From positions 1 through 36,408 of IMG/VR virus record IMGVR_UViG_3300008117_000193: a stretch of 36,408 bases of DNA; one strand, 5' to 3'. The position numbers were made by a program, and so were the translations under genes. Positions 1 to 5,289 of this stretch are shown here, in pieces (positions within the stretch are counted from its first letter, which is position 1; the number at the start of each line of letters is the position of its first letter). The DNA is from a virus. The notes under the pieces were generated by a model. It did no database searches. It worked only from the letters and a program-made list of their open reading frames with translations, and was not told the origin of the DNA.

Positions 1-4
1 TGAC

Positions 5-29
5 CAACTAGGACAACCCGTCCTAGTTG
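5..29. repeat. 23-bp palindrome family, copy 1
   Basis: Perfect inverted repeat with arms CAACTAGGAC (5-14) and GTCCTAGTTG (20-29) around the spacer AACCC. It is the first of six copies found in intergenic positions of the first 5.2 kb. The fixed five-base spacer with changing sequence fits a dimeric protein-binding site or an RNA hairpin; the sequence alone does not decide. Two GC-rich hairpins follow at once. Confidence 0.85.
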
Positions 30-37
30 AGCGTGGT

Positions 38-80
38 GCCCTGCCTTTGGGCAGGGCAGCGGGCTGCGTTCGCGCAGCCC
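38..80. terminator. Two adjacent GC-rich hairpins
   Basis: Two perfect 8-bp stems lie back to back: GCCCTGCC/GGCAGGGC (38-57, loop TTTG) and GGGCTGCG/CGCAGCCC (61-80, loop TTCG). No T-run follows, so they are not classic Rho-independent terminators on the + strand. They resemble the paired hairpins at 2426-2469 and 3078-3119 and may end or stabilise transcripts from genes left of the window. Confidence 0.55.
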
Positions 81-93
81 AGTGCGCTCGAAG

Positions 94-128
94 TTCCACA
101 TCGTGGGAAATAATTTCACATTGTGAAA
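94..128. promoter_or_regulatory. Tandem operator-like palindromes
   Basis: TTCCACATCGTGGGAA (94-109) and TTTCACATTGTGAAA (114-128) are related sequences (11 of 16 aligned bases identical) whose starts lie 20 bp apart, about two helical turns. The second is a perfect palindrome with 7-bp arms. The form resembles operators of bacterial dimeric regulators, for example IclR-type sites in Betaproteobacteria, but the regulator is unknown. Confidence 0.4.
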
Positions 129-188
129 CGTGTGGTAGTTGTCCCGCACCTAGCGTGCGTTGGGTAGCACTTCGGACGCTGCAAGTCC

Positions 189-217
189 TTGATCCGTAAA
201 GCTTTCTTATTTATTAT
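189..217 (+). promoter_or_regulatory. Candidate sigma-70 promoter
   Basis: TTGATC (189-194) and TATTAT (212-217) are separated by 17 bases, matching the -35/-10 consensus at 4 and 5 of 6 positions. The promoter lies in a conspicuously AT-rich patch inside a GC-rich genome and points toward the gene at 550, leaving a leader of about 325 bases. Confidence 0.45.
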
Positions 218-549
218 TGGATGAATGATGAATGATATGTATGTATATAGAGCTGGGAATTTTCTTTTTTGAAAATGCAAGCTGCGCCCAGCCAGGAATT
301 TCCAAAATCTTTTTCCAGTCCTGTCCTAAGAGATACACTCCTACAAAAGTAGACATCTGGCCACGAATCGGATTTCTCAATGCTGACAACGCTACTTAGC
401 GTCCAATGTTGCGTCCACTTCGTCGTGTGTCTGGGACATTCCCGGGTTTTGCTGGACGCAAACCTTACACGAAACTTACACCAACCCAACTAGGACAGCC
501 CGTCCTAGTTCAACCCCGGGGCACACGCCCCATAGAAAGGAGCTTTTCC
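218..549 (+). other. AT-rich leader without a convincing gene
   Basis: This stretch is far richer in A+T than its surroundings (clearest at 200-330), with short direct repeats (ATGAATG type) near 220-236. I see no coding sequence with a ribosome site. A perfect 9-bp inverted repeat, TTGCGTCCA (409-417) and TGGACGCAA (453-461), plus an extra direct copy of GCGTCCA at 399-405, form an iteron-like cluster. It could be an early leader or a replication origin; neither is shown. Confidence 0.4.
488..510. repeat. 23-bp palindrome family, copy 2
   Basis: Perfect arms AACTAGGAC (488-496) and GTCCTAGTT (502-510), spacer AGCCC. It lies 40 bases before the GTG start at 550, in the untranslated leader of the first gene. 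Confidence 0.85.
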
Positions 550-1167
550 GTGTACTACGAACGCTTTTTAACGAAGGCAGACTGCCCGCGCTGCGGGCAG
601 GCACGCCCGCTGCACGAATTTCGGAAGTGGTGGGGACCGAAGCGCATGCTGCGCACGCTCTGCGTACGCTGCGAGCCAGAAAAATCCCTGGAACAAATGA
701 CCCCAGAGGAGCGCATCACTGCGCTCGACCAGCAGCGTGCCTACGTCACGCCTGTCCGTGTGGCTCGCCTCAATGAGGCGGACGCCATGGCGATCCAGCA
801 GCGCCGGTCAACGGGGACGAGGCGGCGCCACGCTGCCGAGCGTGTGCGTGCGTGGTCTCCCACGCTCAAGGTCTTGAGGGCTGAGCGATTGTGGGCGCAG
901 CAGCATGCTGCGGACCCGGCGTCGCCTGCCTGGGGGCGCTTCTTCGAGGCCTACGAGGCGGCCTTGACGGACGCCTTGCGGCGTGCTGTGGCTGCGCGTG
1001 GCAACGCGTCGCGGACGCCCTCACGGATACAACCCACGCCTGATCAGGCGGACCCCATGCACTGGCTGCATGACATCACTATCAACACGCTTCGTAGGCT
1101 CTACAGCGACTGTGCCCCTGTGCGTGGTCGCAAGCTGTACCGCGATCCACTGTTCTTGGCCAACTAG
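550..1167 (+). CDS. Zinc-ribbon hypothetical protein
   Basis: This predicts a 205-residue basic protein of unknown function. The GTG start at 550 is chosen because an AAAGGAG ribosome site lies just upstream; longer in-frame extensions would run through palindrome copy 2. Two CxxC pairs near the N-terminus (CPRC and CVRC, about 24 residues apart) make a likely zinc ribbon, followed by a helical, Arg/Ala-rich body. The TAG stop lies inside palindrome copy 3. A DNA- or RNA-binding early protein is a fair guess, but no family was recognised. Confidence 0.75.
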   Translation: MYYERFLTKADCPRCGQARPLHEFRKWWGPKRMLRTLCVRCEPEKSLEQMTPEERITALDQQRAYVTPVRVARLNEADAMAIQQRRSTGTRRRHAAERVRAWSPTLKVLRAERLWAQQHAADPASPAWGRFFEAYEAALTDALRRAVAARGNASRTPSRIQPTPDQADPMHWLHDITINTLRRLYSDCAPVRGRKLYRDPLFLAN

Positions 1168-1184
1168 GACGCGGTGTCCTAGTT
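1162..1184. repeat. 23-bp palindrome family, copy 3
   Basis: Perfect arms AACTAGGAC (1162-1170) and GTCCTAGTT (1176-1184), spacer GCGGT. The TAG stop of the preceding gene (1165-1167) is part of the left arm, and the ribosome site of the next gene begins about 8 bases after the right arm. Confidence 0.85.
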
Positions 1185-1205
1185 AAACACTGAAGGAGAG
1201 AAGCA

Positions 1206-1433
1206 ATGAAGATCATCGTTGGCCACGGGGCCTATCGGGGCGCGAACGCCCTGCGCGTACACCGCACCACGCACGGTGCGGTGATGGACTTGATCCGTCG
1301 CGGCGTGGACCGCATGGTCGCCCGCAAGAAGGTGACCGAAGCGGCGGGCAACCCGTATCAGCACACGATCCTGCGCACCAAGAACGGTGCCGAGGTCATC
1401 GAAGTTGTCGCAACTACTGAAGGAGAGAAGTGA
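1206..1433 (+). CDS. Small hypothetical protein
   Basis: This is a 75-residue basic protein with a strong AAGGAGAG site 7 bases before the ATG. It has a short glycine-containing N-terminus, a central helix rich in Arg and Val, and a C-terminal strand-like segment. No family was recognised. The next gene starts just past its stop and reuses the same GAAGGAGAGAAG leader, so the two are probably co-translated. Confidence 0.7.
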   Translation: MKIIVGHGAYRGANALRVHRTTHGAVMDLIRRGVDRMVARKKVTEAAGNPYQHTILRTKNGAEVIEVVATTEGEK

Positions 1434-1434
1434 A

Positions 1435-1776
1435 ATGAAGATCAAGACAGAAGACCTCACCGGCGCCGCCCTCGATTGGGCGGTGGCGAAGTGCAGCTTC
1501 ATCGAAGGCACCGCGCGATCCCTGATCGCCGCAGATGTCAAGCCTTACTCCACCTCCTGGGCACAGGGCGGGCCGATCATCGAGCGCGAGGAGATCGGCA
1601 TCCGGCGCAATGCACCCTGTTCTACCGGTAGGGAGTGGGAAGCGTCCGGCAGCATCACTGCCAAAGGCGCAGGGTATCGGTGGGGCTACGGCCCCACGCC
1701 TCTCATCGCAGCCATGCGCTGCTTCGTGGCCAGCAAGATGGGTGACACCATCGACATCCCGGAGGAACAGTCATAA
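1435..1776 (+). CDS. NinX-like protein (DUF2591 family)
   Basis: The 113-residue product matches my memory of the DUF2591/NinX phage family along its whole length: an N-terminal segment ending ALDWAVAKC, a central WAQGGPIIERE, and a C-terminal GPTPLIAAMRCFVASKMGD. NinX-type proteins sit in the nin region of lambdoid phages; their biochemical role is not established. The ATG at 1435 follows GGAGAG at 1422; a longer in-frame start at 1387 would lie inside the previous gene and lacks a good site. Confidence 0.88.
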   Translation: MKIKTEDLTGAALDWAVAKCSFIEGTARSLIAADVKPYSTSWAQGGPIIEREEIGIRRNAPCSTGREWEASGSITAKGAGYRWGYGPTPLIAAMRCFVASKMGDTIDIPEEQS

Positions 1777-1778
1777 AC

Positions 1779-1853
1779 ATGCACCGTGACGACAAGCTGC
1801 TGCTCGCAGCATGCGCCATCATCGCAGCACTGATGCTGCTGGGTATCATTTAA
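1779..1853 (+). CDS. 24-residue membrane microprotein
   Basis: A short reading frame begins 2 bases after the NinX-like stop, with GGAGGAA about 10 bases upstream of the ATG. The predicted peptide has a charged N-terminus (HRDDK) and then 18 almost uninterrupted hydrophobic residues (Leu/Ala/Ile), ending at the C-terminus. That is the shape of a single-pass inner-membrane microprotein. No homologue is known to me; translation rests on the ribosome site and the composition. Confidence 0.55.
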   Translation: MHRDDKLLLAACAIIAALMLLGII

Positions 1854-1857
1854 TTGA

Positions 1858-1874
1858 GGGGGCATCCCGCCCCC
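1858..1874. terminator. GC-rich hairpin
   Basis: GGGGGC (1858-1863) pairs with GCCCCC (1869-1874) around ATCCC, followed by TGTTTC. It directly precedes palindrome copy 4 and probably ends the transcript of the NinX-like gene and its microprotein. Confidence 0.55.
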
Positions 1875-1880
1875 TGTTTC

Positions 1881-1903
1881 AACTAGGACATAATGTCCTA
1901 CTT
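1881..1903. repeat. 23-bp palindrome family, copy 4
   Basis: Arms AACTAGGAC (1881-1889) and GTCCTACTT (1895-1903, one mismatch), spacer ATAAT. The right arm runs into AAGGAGAGAAG, the ribosome site for the ATG at 1919. Confidence 0.8.
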
Positions 1904-1918
1904 CAAGGAGAGAAGCAA

Positions 1919-2101
1919 ATGAAGGAAGACCCCTGCACCGAGGGCCACGAGGGCTACTCGTGGTGGGAGCACGACGCCCAGGGCATACCCCTGACGCGTG
2001 TCTGCGACCGCTGCGTAGACCTGCGCCTGTCCAAGTACCGGCCCGAGATCCTGACCGGCTACACGCAAGCCGACGTTGACGAACCCATCGAGGAGATCTG
2101 A
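1919..2101 (+). CDS. Small Cys/His phage protein
   Basis: This 60-residue acidic protein has Cys and His near the N-terminus (PCTEGHEG) and a CDRC pair in the middle, a likely small zinc site, followed by a C-terminal YRPEILTGYTQADVDEPIEE that I associate with short conserved phage proteins of unknown role. The ATG at 1919 follows AAGGAGAG. The next gene begins 1 base after its stop. Confidence 0.75.
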   Translation: MKEDPCTEGHEGYSWWEHDAQGIPLTRVCDRCVDLRLSKYRPEILTGYTQADVDEPIEEI

Positions 2102-2102
2102 C

Positions 2103-2408
2103 ATGACCCGCAAGACCCAACCCATCACATCTATCGACTACGCAGGGCGCACATGCGTCTTGCGCACGGCGGGCGGCAACGGCACCACCGTCCACCAGGG
2201 CTTCGTAGCGCTGTCCCACAGGGGCGAGCGCTGGGTGATCACCGGAGGCAGGGCGCCTCACAAGGAGAGCAGCAGCGGGCGTGTCTACGCCACGCCTTAC
2301 CCGGCCAGCCCGGACGTCTCCGACGTTCACGAGTCCCAGTTCTTCCCCGGGGTCTTCGACCTCGTGTGGGTGCCCACCGAGCACAAGAAGGAGCAGGCGC
2401 ACGCCTGA
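2103..2408 (+). CDS. Hypothetical protein
   Basis: A 101-residue protein starts at the ATG at 2103, preceded by GAGGAGATCTGAC, a leader also used at 3132-3142. The N-terminal half looks like a small beta-rich fold (alternating hydrophobics, GERWVITGG); the C-terminus is charged and histidine-containing. No family was recognised. It is probably translated together with the preceding gene. Confidence 0.7.
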   Translation: MTRKTQPITSIDYAGRTCVLRTAGGNGTTVHQGFVALSHRGERWVITGGRAPHKESSSGRVYATPYPASPDVSDVHESQFFPGVFDLVWVPTEHKKEQAHA

Positions 2409-2425
2409 GATACACGCCCCTTACC

Positions 2426-2469
2426 GGGGGACGCCCGTCCCCCAACCGTCGCCGCTGCGGCCCAGCGGC
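2426..2469. terminator. Paired GC-rich hairpins
   Basis: Two stems: GGGGGAC/GTCCCCC (2426-2443, loop GCCC) and GCCGCTG/CAGCGGC (2451-2469, loop CGGCC). The pair, including the linking AACCGT, is mirrored by the pair at 3078-3119, so it looks like a repeated unit. It lies just before palindrome copy 5. Confidence 0.6.
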
Positions 2470-2475
2470 AACCTG

Positions 2476-2498
2476 TACTAGGACAACGTGTCCTACTT
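2476..2498. repeat. 23-bp palindrome family, copy 5
   Basis: Arms TACTAGGAC (2476-2484) and GTCCTACTT (2490-2498), spacer AACGT. It is the most diverged copy. The spacer and right arm contain the GTG (2488-2490) that is the best available start for the next gene. Confidence 0.75.
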
Positions 2499-3015
2499 GA
2501 GAGAGCAACGAGCATCATCCGCCCTCGGGCGGCTGCCGCAGGTGCGCAAGGCCTTCTTCACATACACCCGCGTCGTGCGTGCCCTGCCCCAGGCTGGCCC
2601 TGACGCAGCCCCCTGGCTGAGCGTCGGGGAGTACGGCGCCGAGGTGACCATGGGCATGGCCGTGCGCGACCTGCCGTCCCTCAAGGACAAGGGTCTGATG
2701 CGTGTGCTGGCTGCCTTCGCGGGAGACGAGTGGACGGCCACGTCCACGGACTACACGCACGACGTGCCGAACCGCGACTATCGGTTCCGCTGCGACATCG
2801 CCGAGCCGCTGGAGCACCTGCGCCTGACAGCCGCAGAGCAGCGCTCCCTGGCGTGGCTCAACGAGCACGCCCCGTACGAGGTGCCGAGGACTGCGACGCT
2901 GACCGTGTCCGTGTATGCGTACGTCAAGGGCGACAGCGACTCCTGCCGCATCGAGGTGACGGGCGTCGAGGAGATCGTCACCAAGCGCGAGGTCAAGAAG
3001 ATCGTGTGCGCGTAG
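2488..3015 (+). CDS. Hypothetical protein, start inside palindrome
   Basis: This predicts up to 175 residues: a basic N-terminus, then an alpha/beta body and a C-terminal strand-rich part (TLTVSVYAYVKGD). No family was recognised. No in-frame ATG is available near the front: GTG 2488 lies within palindrome copy 5 with AGGA four bases upstream, TTG 2497 follows it, and GTG 2542 is the next option. By analogy with other genes here the site GAGAGAG at 2499 ought to serve a start near 2512, but none is in frame. The body is probably real; the start is uncertain. Confidence 0.6.
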   Translation: MSYLREQRASSALGRLPQVRKAFFTYTRVVRALPQAGPDAAPWLSVGEYGAEVTMGMAVRDLPSLKDKGLMRVLAAFAGDEWTATSTDYTHDVPNRDYRFRCDIAEPLEHLRLTAAEQRSLAWLNEHAPYEVPRTATLTVSVYAYVKGDSDSCRIEVTGVEEIVTKREVKKIVCA

Positions 3016-3053
3016 CGTGTAGCGCCGAAGGCGTGTGCGCGTAGCGTGTAGCG
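3003..3053. repeat. Tandem direct repeat across a stop codon
   Basis: An exact 22-bp sequence at 3003-3024 recurs at 3032-3053, a period of 29 bp. The first copy contains the last codons and the TAG stop of the preceding gene. It looks like a recent local duplication. Confidence 0.85.
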
Positions 3054-3056
3054 GAC

Positions 3057-3119
3057 TGAAATCCGCGATTTCAATCCGGGGGAGTCTTCCCCCAACCGTG
3101 GCCCCTGCGGTCCAGGGGC
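3057..3119. terminator. Palindrome plus paired hairpins
   Basis: Three elements follow each other: TGAAATC/GATTTCA (3057-3073, loop CGC), GGGGGA/TCCCCC (3078-3093), and GCCCCTG/CAGGGGC (3101-3119, loop CGGTC). The first recurs at 4255-4279 in longer form. The last two repeat the layout at 2426-2469. They separate the gene ending at 3015 from the one starting at 3143. Confidence 0.6.
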
Positions 3120-3142
3120 ATCTTGTTTCAAGGAGATCTGAC

Positions 3143-3645
3143 ATGTTCGACATCAACACCGCAATCAACACCGCCATCGCTGCCGCTGTGGCCGAGGCCA
3201 CCAAGCCCCTCGTGGAGCGCATCGCTGCGCTGGAGACGCGCTCTTCGAGCGCACCACCGAGGTCACGATCCCCGTGGACGAGGCCAAGATGGTTGAGGCC
3301 CTCAACTCGCAAGAGTGGTTCTGGGAGAAGGTGTCCCGGTACATAACCAACTACAGCGACATCACCGTCGATGAGTTGCACAACATCAAGCAGCGGCTGG
3401 TGGAGCTTGAAGCCCACGAGGACAACGTGTACCACTACGACAAGGGGGCGGTCAAGACCTTGATCGAAGAGGCCATCGACGCCCATCTGGAGAACGCGAA
3501 CCACCTCGACGAGGACGACATCGACACCAAGATCGACAACGCCATCGACAACCACGAGGAGAACCGCACGCACGGCGACGATGACGACATCGAGGAGATC
3601 GTCCAGAAGCTGCTGAACAGCGCGAGCATCAGCATCAGCGTCTAA
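3143..3645 (+). CDS. Acidic helical protein with a frame break
   Basis: ATG 3143, behind AAGGAGATCTGAC, opens a frame that reads well to about residue 31 (VERIAALE) and then degenerates into Ser/Pro/Arg-rich nonsense ending at 3346. The minus-one frame takes over near 3238 with a natural continuation (ALFERTTEVTIPVDEAKM) and runs to 3645. One missing base near 3237-3238 would restore a protein of about 167 residues: helical, strongly acidic, with repeated IDNA/IDNH and EDDID units. I see no typical slippery heptamer, so a true indel or an assembly error is more likely than programmed frameshifting. Function unknown. Confidence 0.65.
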
Positions 3646-3667
3646 GCCGCAGACGCGGCACAACCCC

Positions 3668-3683
3668 GGGGGCTACGGCCCCC
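3668..3683. terminator. Hairpin with TACG loop
   Basis: GGGGGC and GCCCCC enclose TACG, a UNCG-class tetraloop closed by C-G, expected to be very stable in RNA; ACTTTTA follows. The 23 bases 3661-3683 are identical to 4281-4303. Confidence 0.65.
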
Positions 3684-3702
3684 ACTTTTAGGAGAGAGAA
3701 GC

Positions 3703-3894
3703 ATGAAGAAACCCGACAACATCCACGACGCGCTGCGTCAACTGAACACGCTGCTTGCCGCTGCGGGCAACGATTTGGAGCGGTATCTGGAGTCGCCCTC
3801 CGACATCGGCCCGGAATACTTTGAGTCCGTCAAGGACGCGGTACTTGATGCCCGTCTGCTCGTCACATGGATTCGCGACAACTTCATTCTGTGA
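3703..3894 (+). CDS. Small helical hypothetical protein
   Basis: This 63-residue protein has a good AGGAGAG site before the ATG. It appears to be two or three helices (a leucine-rich first helix, then YFESVKDAVLDARLLVTWIRDN). No family was recognised. The next gene begins 20 bases past its stop with its own AAAGGAG. Confidence 0.7.
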   Translation: MKKPDNIHDALRQLNTLLAAAGNDLERYLESPSDIGPEYFESVKDAVLDARLLVTWIRDNFIL

Positions 3895-3913
3895 ACCCCA
3901 AAGGAGCACCAAC

Positions 3914-4261
3914 ATGATCGACTACACCAACGCCACCACCGCACGCATCGGTCCCTGGACCGTGCGCCTCGTGTTCAAGGGCGAGCGCTACGGACGAGAC
4001 GGCGTGATGCTCAACGAGCAGACCATGCCGATGGTGGAGTTCTACGACACCGAGCAGGACAAGGCCAAGTTCGGCCCCTGGGGCCAGTTCGTCACGCGGT
4101 ACTACCTCGACACCCTGCTGGAGACCCGCCAGAAGCACCCTGGCTACGCGCTGGCCCTTGACGTGAGCGTCCCCCGCTGGACCGTGAGCGCCAGACACAT
4201 GGCGCTCGTCGAGCACTGGCTGCAGGAGCAGGGCACCTACGCCGCAGCCAAAGCAGACTGA
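3914..4261 (+). CDS. Hypothetical protein
   Basis: This 115-residue protein starts at the ATG at 3914 after AAAGGAGCACCAAC. An N-terminal beta-rich part (WTVRLVFKGERYG, MPMVEFYD) is followed by helices (TRYYLDTLLETRQKH, MALVEHWLQEQ). No family was recognised. Its TGA stop (4259-4261) lies in the left arm of a perfect 25-bp palindrome. Confidence 0.7.
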   Translation: MIDYTNATTARIGPWTVRLVFKGERYGRDGVMLNEQTMPMVEFYDTEQDKAKFGPWGQFVTRYYLDTLLETRQKHPGYALALDVSVPRWTVSARHMALVEHWLQEQGTYAAAKAD

Positions 4262-4303
4262 AATCGCGGATTTCAGTCTTCAACCCCGGGGGCTACGGCC
4301 CCC
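4255..4303. terminator. Perfect 25-bp palindrome and TACG hairpin
   Basis: AGACTGAAATC (4255-4265) and GATTTCAGTCT (4269-4279) form an 11-bp stem around GCG. A GGGGGC/GCCCCC stem with loop TACG (4288-4303) follows, then TTTCTTTT. The second stem with the T-rich tail is a reasonable Rho-independent terminator. Confidence 0.7.
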
Positions 4304-4328
4304 TTTCTTTTCACAGGAGCACGCAACC

Positions 4329-4529
4329 ATGCCCTCATGGCATCAACTCAAGGCAGGGCTTCCCAAGCTCAGCCATCCCACGAAGTGGACAAGCTACAAC
4401 CCGAGGGGGCACCTGTCGGTGATGCGCCACGCATCGCACGAGGAGTGCATCGAGTACTGCAAGCGCACGGGAGACATCCCGCTCGCCCCTGACACGCACG
4501 ATACGTCTCGCAAGACCCGCACCAACTGA
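4329..4529 (+). CDS. Small basic hypothetical protein
   Basis: This 66-residue protein is rich in His, Lys, Arg and Thr, with two cysteines (EECIEYCKRTGD). The ATG follows ACAGGAGCACGCAACC, and the same AGGAGCACGCAACC leader precedes the next gene at 4545. The shared leader suggests duplication of a gene-start cassette. No function can be assigned. Confidence 0.65.
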   Translation: MPSWHQLKAGLPKLSHPTKWTSYNPRGHLSVMRHASHEECIEYCKRTGDIPLAPDTHDTSRKTRTN

Positions 4530-4544
4530 GAGGAGCACGCAACC

Positions 4545-5162
4545 ATGCAAACGATCCACATCTCCATCATGACCGGCAAGCTCGACGGCCTACGCGCCAT
4601 CAGCACCAACACGCGCACCAACGACTACTGCATCAAGCAGAACGCGTCCGCAGATCCCAACAACATCTGCACCAAGTGCTACAGCCACACCATGCTGTCC
4701 TCGTACCGCAAGAACATGCAGCCCGCGCTCCAGCGCAACAGCGACGCGCTGTCCGCCGCGCCCCTGGCGCCCGACGCCATACCACGCATCCTCGACGCAG
4801 TCTTCCGCTTCGACGCACACGGGGAGCTGATCAACGACACGCACCTCTCCAACCTGTGCGCCATCGCCACGCGCAACCCGCGCACGTCCTTCGCCCTGTG
4901 GACCAAGCGCAACGACATCGTGTCCAAGCACTTCCGCAGCAACCCCAAACCGGTCAACCTCATCCTGATCTACAGCAACCCCAAGATCAGCAACATCATG
5001 CGCAAGCCGCCGCGCTACTTCGACCGCACGTTCAACAACGTGCTGGAGCATGAGCACGTGGAGCAGCAGAATTGCACCGGACAGAAGTGCGCCGACTGCC
5101 TGCTGTGCTACACCCCCGGTAATGGGGTGACGACCATCGTCGAGAAGGTCAAGAAATACTGA
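4545..5162 (+). CDS. Cysteine-rich phage protein, GP88-like
   Basis: This 205-residue protein has two cysteine clusters: an N-terminal C...CTKCY region and a C-terminal CTGQKCADCLLCY (C-x4-C-x2-C-x2-C), which could bind an Fe-S cluster or zinc. Between them lies a conserved-looking core, FRFDAHGELIND followed by FALWTKRNDIV and VNLILIYSNP. This arrangement recalls the cysteine-rich phage family I know as gene product 88; the match is from memory and tentative, and the biochemical role is unknown. The gene has its own leader and is followed by palindrome copy 6. Confidence 0.7.
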   Translation: MQTIHISIMTGKLDGLRAISTNTRTNDYCIKQNASADPNNICTKCYSHTMLSSYRKNMQPALQRNSDALSAAPLAPDAIPRILDAVFRFDAHGELINDTHLSNLCAIATRNPRTSFALWTKRNDIVSKHFRSNPKPVNLILIYSNPKISNIMRKPPRYFDRTFNNVLEHEHVEQQNCTGQKCADCLLCYTPGNGVTTIVEKVKKY

Positions 5163-5183
5163 GGGAACAGTCATCCCCTACGG

Positions 5184-5208
5184 CAACTAGGACACGGCGT
5201 CCTAGTTG
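5184..5208. repeat. 23-bp palindrome family, copy 6
   Basis: Perfect arms CAACTAGGAC (5184-5193) and GTCCTAGTTG (5199-5208), spacer ACGGC, followed directly by TCTTTTT. Here the palindrome plus T-run could act as a terminator for the upstream gene. It is the last copy I see in the window. Confidence 0.85.
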
Positions 5209-5230
5209 TCTTTTTACTATCAACAATCCC

Positions 5231-5247
5231 GCAGTGTGTTACACTGC
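5231..5247 (+). promoter_or_regulatory. Palindrome over an extended -10
   Basis: GCAGTGT and ACACTGC flank GTT in a perfect 7-bp inverted repeat. TGTTACACT (5237-5245) within it reads as an extended -10 element; no good -35 is visible. The site lies 43 bases before the DUF932-family start and could be a repressible promoter for it. Confidence 0.35.
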
Positions 5248-5289
5248 AGCCGCGCCTCGGGTTTCAGGGGCATTTTCAGGAGAAAGCAA

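Noticed and set aside
119-200. tRNA-like sequence in the leader
   Set aside because: No acceptor stem, no proper T-arm and no CCA-adjacent pairing could be made; no tRNA was found in the window.
207-489. Small - strand frames in the AT-rich leader
   Set aside because: No ribosome site, no familiar pattern, and they overlap promoter- and repeat-like sequence; composition looks noncoding.
3226-3280. Programmed minus-one frameshift in the acidic protein
   Set aside because: No X-XXY-YYZ heptamer or following pseudoknot is obvious; a single-base indel explains the break more simply.
1-5208. CRISPR array made of the AACTAGGAC repeats
   Set aside because: Copies are 480-2700 bases apart with genes between them, so they are not repeats separated by uniform spacers.
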